Assembly: GCA_045545595.1 (NCBI GenBank)
Contig: JAZQBG010000040.1
Span: 1-34,134, forward strand
Source of the DNA: SIG205 sp045545595
GTDB taxonomy: Bacteria > Bacillota_I > Bacilli_A > RF39 > UBA660
Direction of reading: 5' to 3'
Length of the DNA: 34,134 bases
Shown in pieces: positions 33,000 through 34,134 of the stretch. The translations under genes and the position numbers were made by a program. The notes beneath the pieces were generated by a model, which had not been told where the DNA came from, did not search any database, and was given only the letters and a program-made list of their open reading frames with translations. The stretch's first letter is position 1. Each line of letters begins with the position of its first letter.

Positions 33000-33436
33000 T
33001 ATAATTCTCCTCTTCCTTTTTCATTATTATATTTATCTAAAAATGACTGCAAAATAACTTGAGAAGCCATTTTATCGATTACTTGTTTTCTTTTTTTTCT
33101 GCTAATATCATTTTTTATGAGAAAACTTTCAGCTGATACAGTCGATAGTCTCTCATCCTGCATTATTACTTCTAATTTAAAAATTCCTTCTAATAGTTCT
33201 TTAAATTCTAAAGTTTTAAGTGCTCTTTCTCCGATAGTGTTGTTCATGTTTTTAGGTAAACCAAGTATTATTTTTTCTATATTATTTTCACTAATTATTT
33301 TAGATAATTCAGGTATTAATTCATTATAATCATCTTGATATCTGATAGTAGTTAGTGGTAAAGCTATTATACCATTATTATCACTAATGGATATCCCTAA
33401 TGTTTTAGTACCTAAATCTAGTCCAATAAATTTCAT
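32999..33436 (-). CDS. ruvX: YqgF/RuvX-family RNase H-like nuclease
   Basis: This 145-residue protein begins MKFIGLDLGTKTLGISISDN with the first catalytic Asp, and has IEKIILGLPKNMN, MQDERLSTVSAESFL and IDKMASQVILQSFLD, matching the YqgF family. Members resolve Holliday junctions in vitro and act in 16S rRNA 5'-end processing. It starts in an ATGA overlap with ireB, indicating translational coupling. Confidence 0.93.
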   Translation of the reverse strand: MKFIGLDLGTKTLGISISDNNGIIALPLTTIRYQDDYNELIPELSKIISENNIEKIILGLPKNMNNTIGERALKTLEFKELLEGIFKLEVIMQDERLSTVSAESFLIKNDISRKKRKQVIDKMASQVILQSFLDKYNNEKGRGEL

Positions 33437-33687
33437 TGTTCTTTATTTATATAATTTCTAACCATCAATTCAATTATTTCGGTTCTATCTAGTTTCATAA
33501 TTTTATTTCTAGCTTCCTTATGACTAGATATATATCCAGGATCTCCACTCATTAGATATCCTACTAATTGATTTATTGGATTGTATCCTCTTTCTTCTAG
33601 TGCATCGTATACTTCGTTTAATATTTTGTCTATTACTGCCGCATTTATTTCTTCTAAATCATATAAATGTGTTGTCTCAGACCTCAT
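33433..33687 (-). CDS. ireB: IreB-family regulatory phosphoprotein
   Basis: This 84-residue protein of the DUF965/YrzL family includes DKILNEVYDALEERGYNPIN, QLVGYLMSGDPGYISSHKEA and RNKIMKLDRTEIIELMVRNY. In Enterococcus the homologue is phosphorylated by the kinase IreK and restrains cephalosporin resistance. I chose the ATG at 33687 because GGTGAT precedes it. An ATG at 33705 would add six residues but coincides with the predicted transcription start. It opens the yrr operon. Confidence 0.92.
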   Translation of the reverse strand: MRSETTHLYDLEEINAAVIDKILNEVYDALEERGYNPINQLVGYLMSGDPGYISSHKEARNKIMKLDRTEIIELMVRNYINKEQ

Positions 33688-33709
33688 ATCATCACCATCT
33701 TTCATAAAT

Positions 33710-33738
33710 ATTTTATCATTTATATATTTTTTTTACAA
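33710..33738 (-). promoter_or_regulatory. promoter of the ireB operon
   Basis: TTGTAA (33733-33738), 17-base spacer and TAAAAT (33710-33715). A TTGACA lies further upstream but lacks a good -10. Confidence 0.5.
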
Positions 33739-33768
33739 TAGAATTTGCCTGATATTGTCAAATAAAAA

Positions 33769-34134
33769 TTAAAAGTAAATTAAAAAGAATATCCCACATA
33801 CTTCCTTTACCTCAGAATAGTCTTCTCCTCTTTGTAAATCTTCTACATATATCCTAGATAAATAAAATTCTGCTCTCTCTGTAAAGTTATGTTTTTCTGC
33901 ATTTTGTATTTCTATATTTATTTTCTTTTTATTATTTATCTCTACTAATAAATCTACTATCCCTAACTTTTCTTCAGGTGTATTTCGTGATAACTCATTA
34001 TTTAAGTATATTATATCTTTTATTTCACTTTCTTTTATTCTTAGAGACATACTTATTACTTTCTTTAACATCTTTGGATTCTTTCTAAAAAATGTTTTGA
34101 ATGCTACATCATTTGACATAAAATATTTTATTCT
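33769..34134 (-). pseudogene. truncated Rpn/PD-(D/E)XK nuclease-family transposase
   Basis: The frame is open to the window edge. It reads RIKYFMSNDVAFKTFFRKNP and has the nuclease motif GIVDLLVEINNKKKINIEIQ, with Asp and the E-x-Q pair, then ERAEFYLSRIYVEDLQRGEDYSE. Family proteins usually run to 250-300 residues, but here the frame ends after about 116 with an aberrant tail (CGIFFLIYF). The C-terminal half is missing, so it is a 3'-truncated relic. The true start may lie outside the window, since family members often have a few residues before MSNDVAFK. Confidence 0.75.

Overview
This AT-rich window (roughly 27-30% GC by eye) looks like the chromosome of an uncultured low-GC Firmicute of the Bacilli/Erysipelotrichia/RF39 type. 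Evidence is the strong GGAGG/GGTGAT ribosome sites, TTGACA/TATAAT promoters, a CIRCE-controlled hrcA-grpE-dnaK set, and a Bacillus-like order ireB-yqgF-yrzB-mltG-yrrM-yrrN-yrrO. TGA is a stop codon and TGG encodes Trp, so this is not the Mycoplasma code. MltG and an IreB-type protein imply a walled cell. Most housekeeping genes lie on the minus strand.

Layout. 1-1.5 kb: an IS110-family element, cut by the window start, with a structured upstream region that is a bridge-RNA candidate. 1.5-3.05 kb (+): a fusion of two tRNA wobble-uridine enzymes (MnmL-MnmM). 3.07-8.6 kb (-): YqeY, ParC, a membrane-anchored surface protein, an Smr-domain protein and a PfkB sugar kinase. 8.7-11 kb (+): a CAU-anticodon tRNA (probably tRNA-Ile2), an unknown protein and TmcAL. 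10.9-11.7 kb (-): a ZIP metal transporter. 11.7-15.7 kb is an accessory island between ZIP and priA. It holds gene relics (ORF6N/PLD-like pieces), an oriT-like site, an orphan attenuator-type leader, an unknown 328-residue protein, and an Abi_2 (AbiF-like) HEPN gene flanked by two copies of a small structured RNA. 15.8-25.5 kb (-): priA, dnaJ, pepF, dinD, dnaK, grpE, hrcA and its CIRCE/promoter region. 25.5-33.7 kb (-): the yrr operon (ireB, ruvX, yrzB, mltG, trmR, trhP1, trhP2) interrupted and followed by two pilin-like secreted proteins. 33.8 kb to the end: a truncated Rpn-type nuclease-transposase.

Functionally, three separate loci serve tRNA wobble modification: mnm5U by MnmL-MnmM, ac4C34 by TmcAL, and (m)o5U by TrhP1/TrhP2/TrmR. 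The chaperone genes form a heat-shock regulon under HrcA. The most interesting part is the Abi_2 module. Its two RNA copies, upstream and downstream of the gene, share invariant loop and flank sequences but have four completely different, compensated stem base pairs. That is direct evidence of a selected RNA structure and of an RNA-guarded toxin-type system. Functions are assigned from motifs and family knowledge only; no searches could be run.
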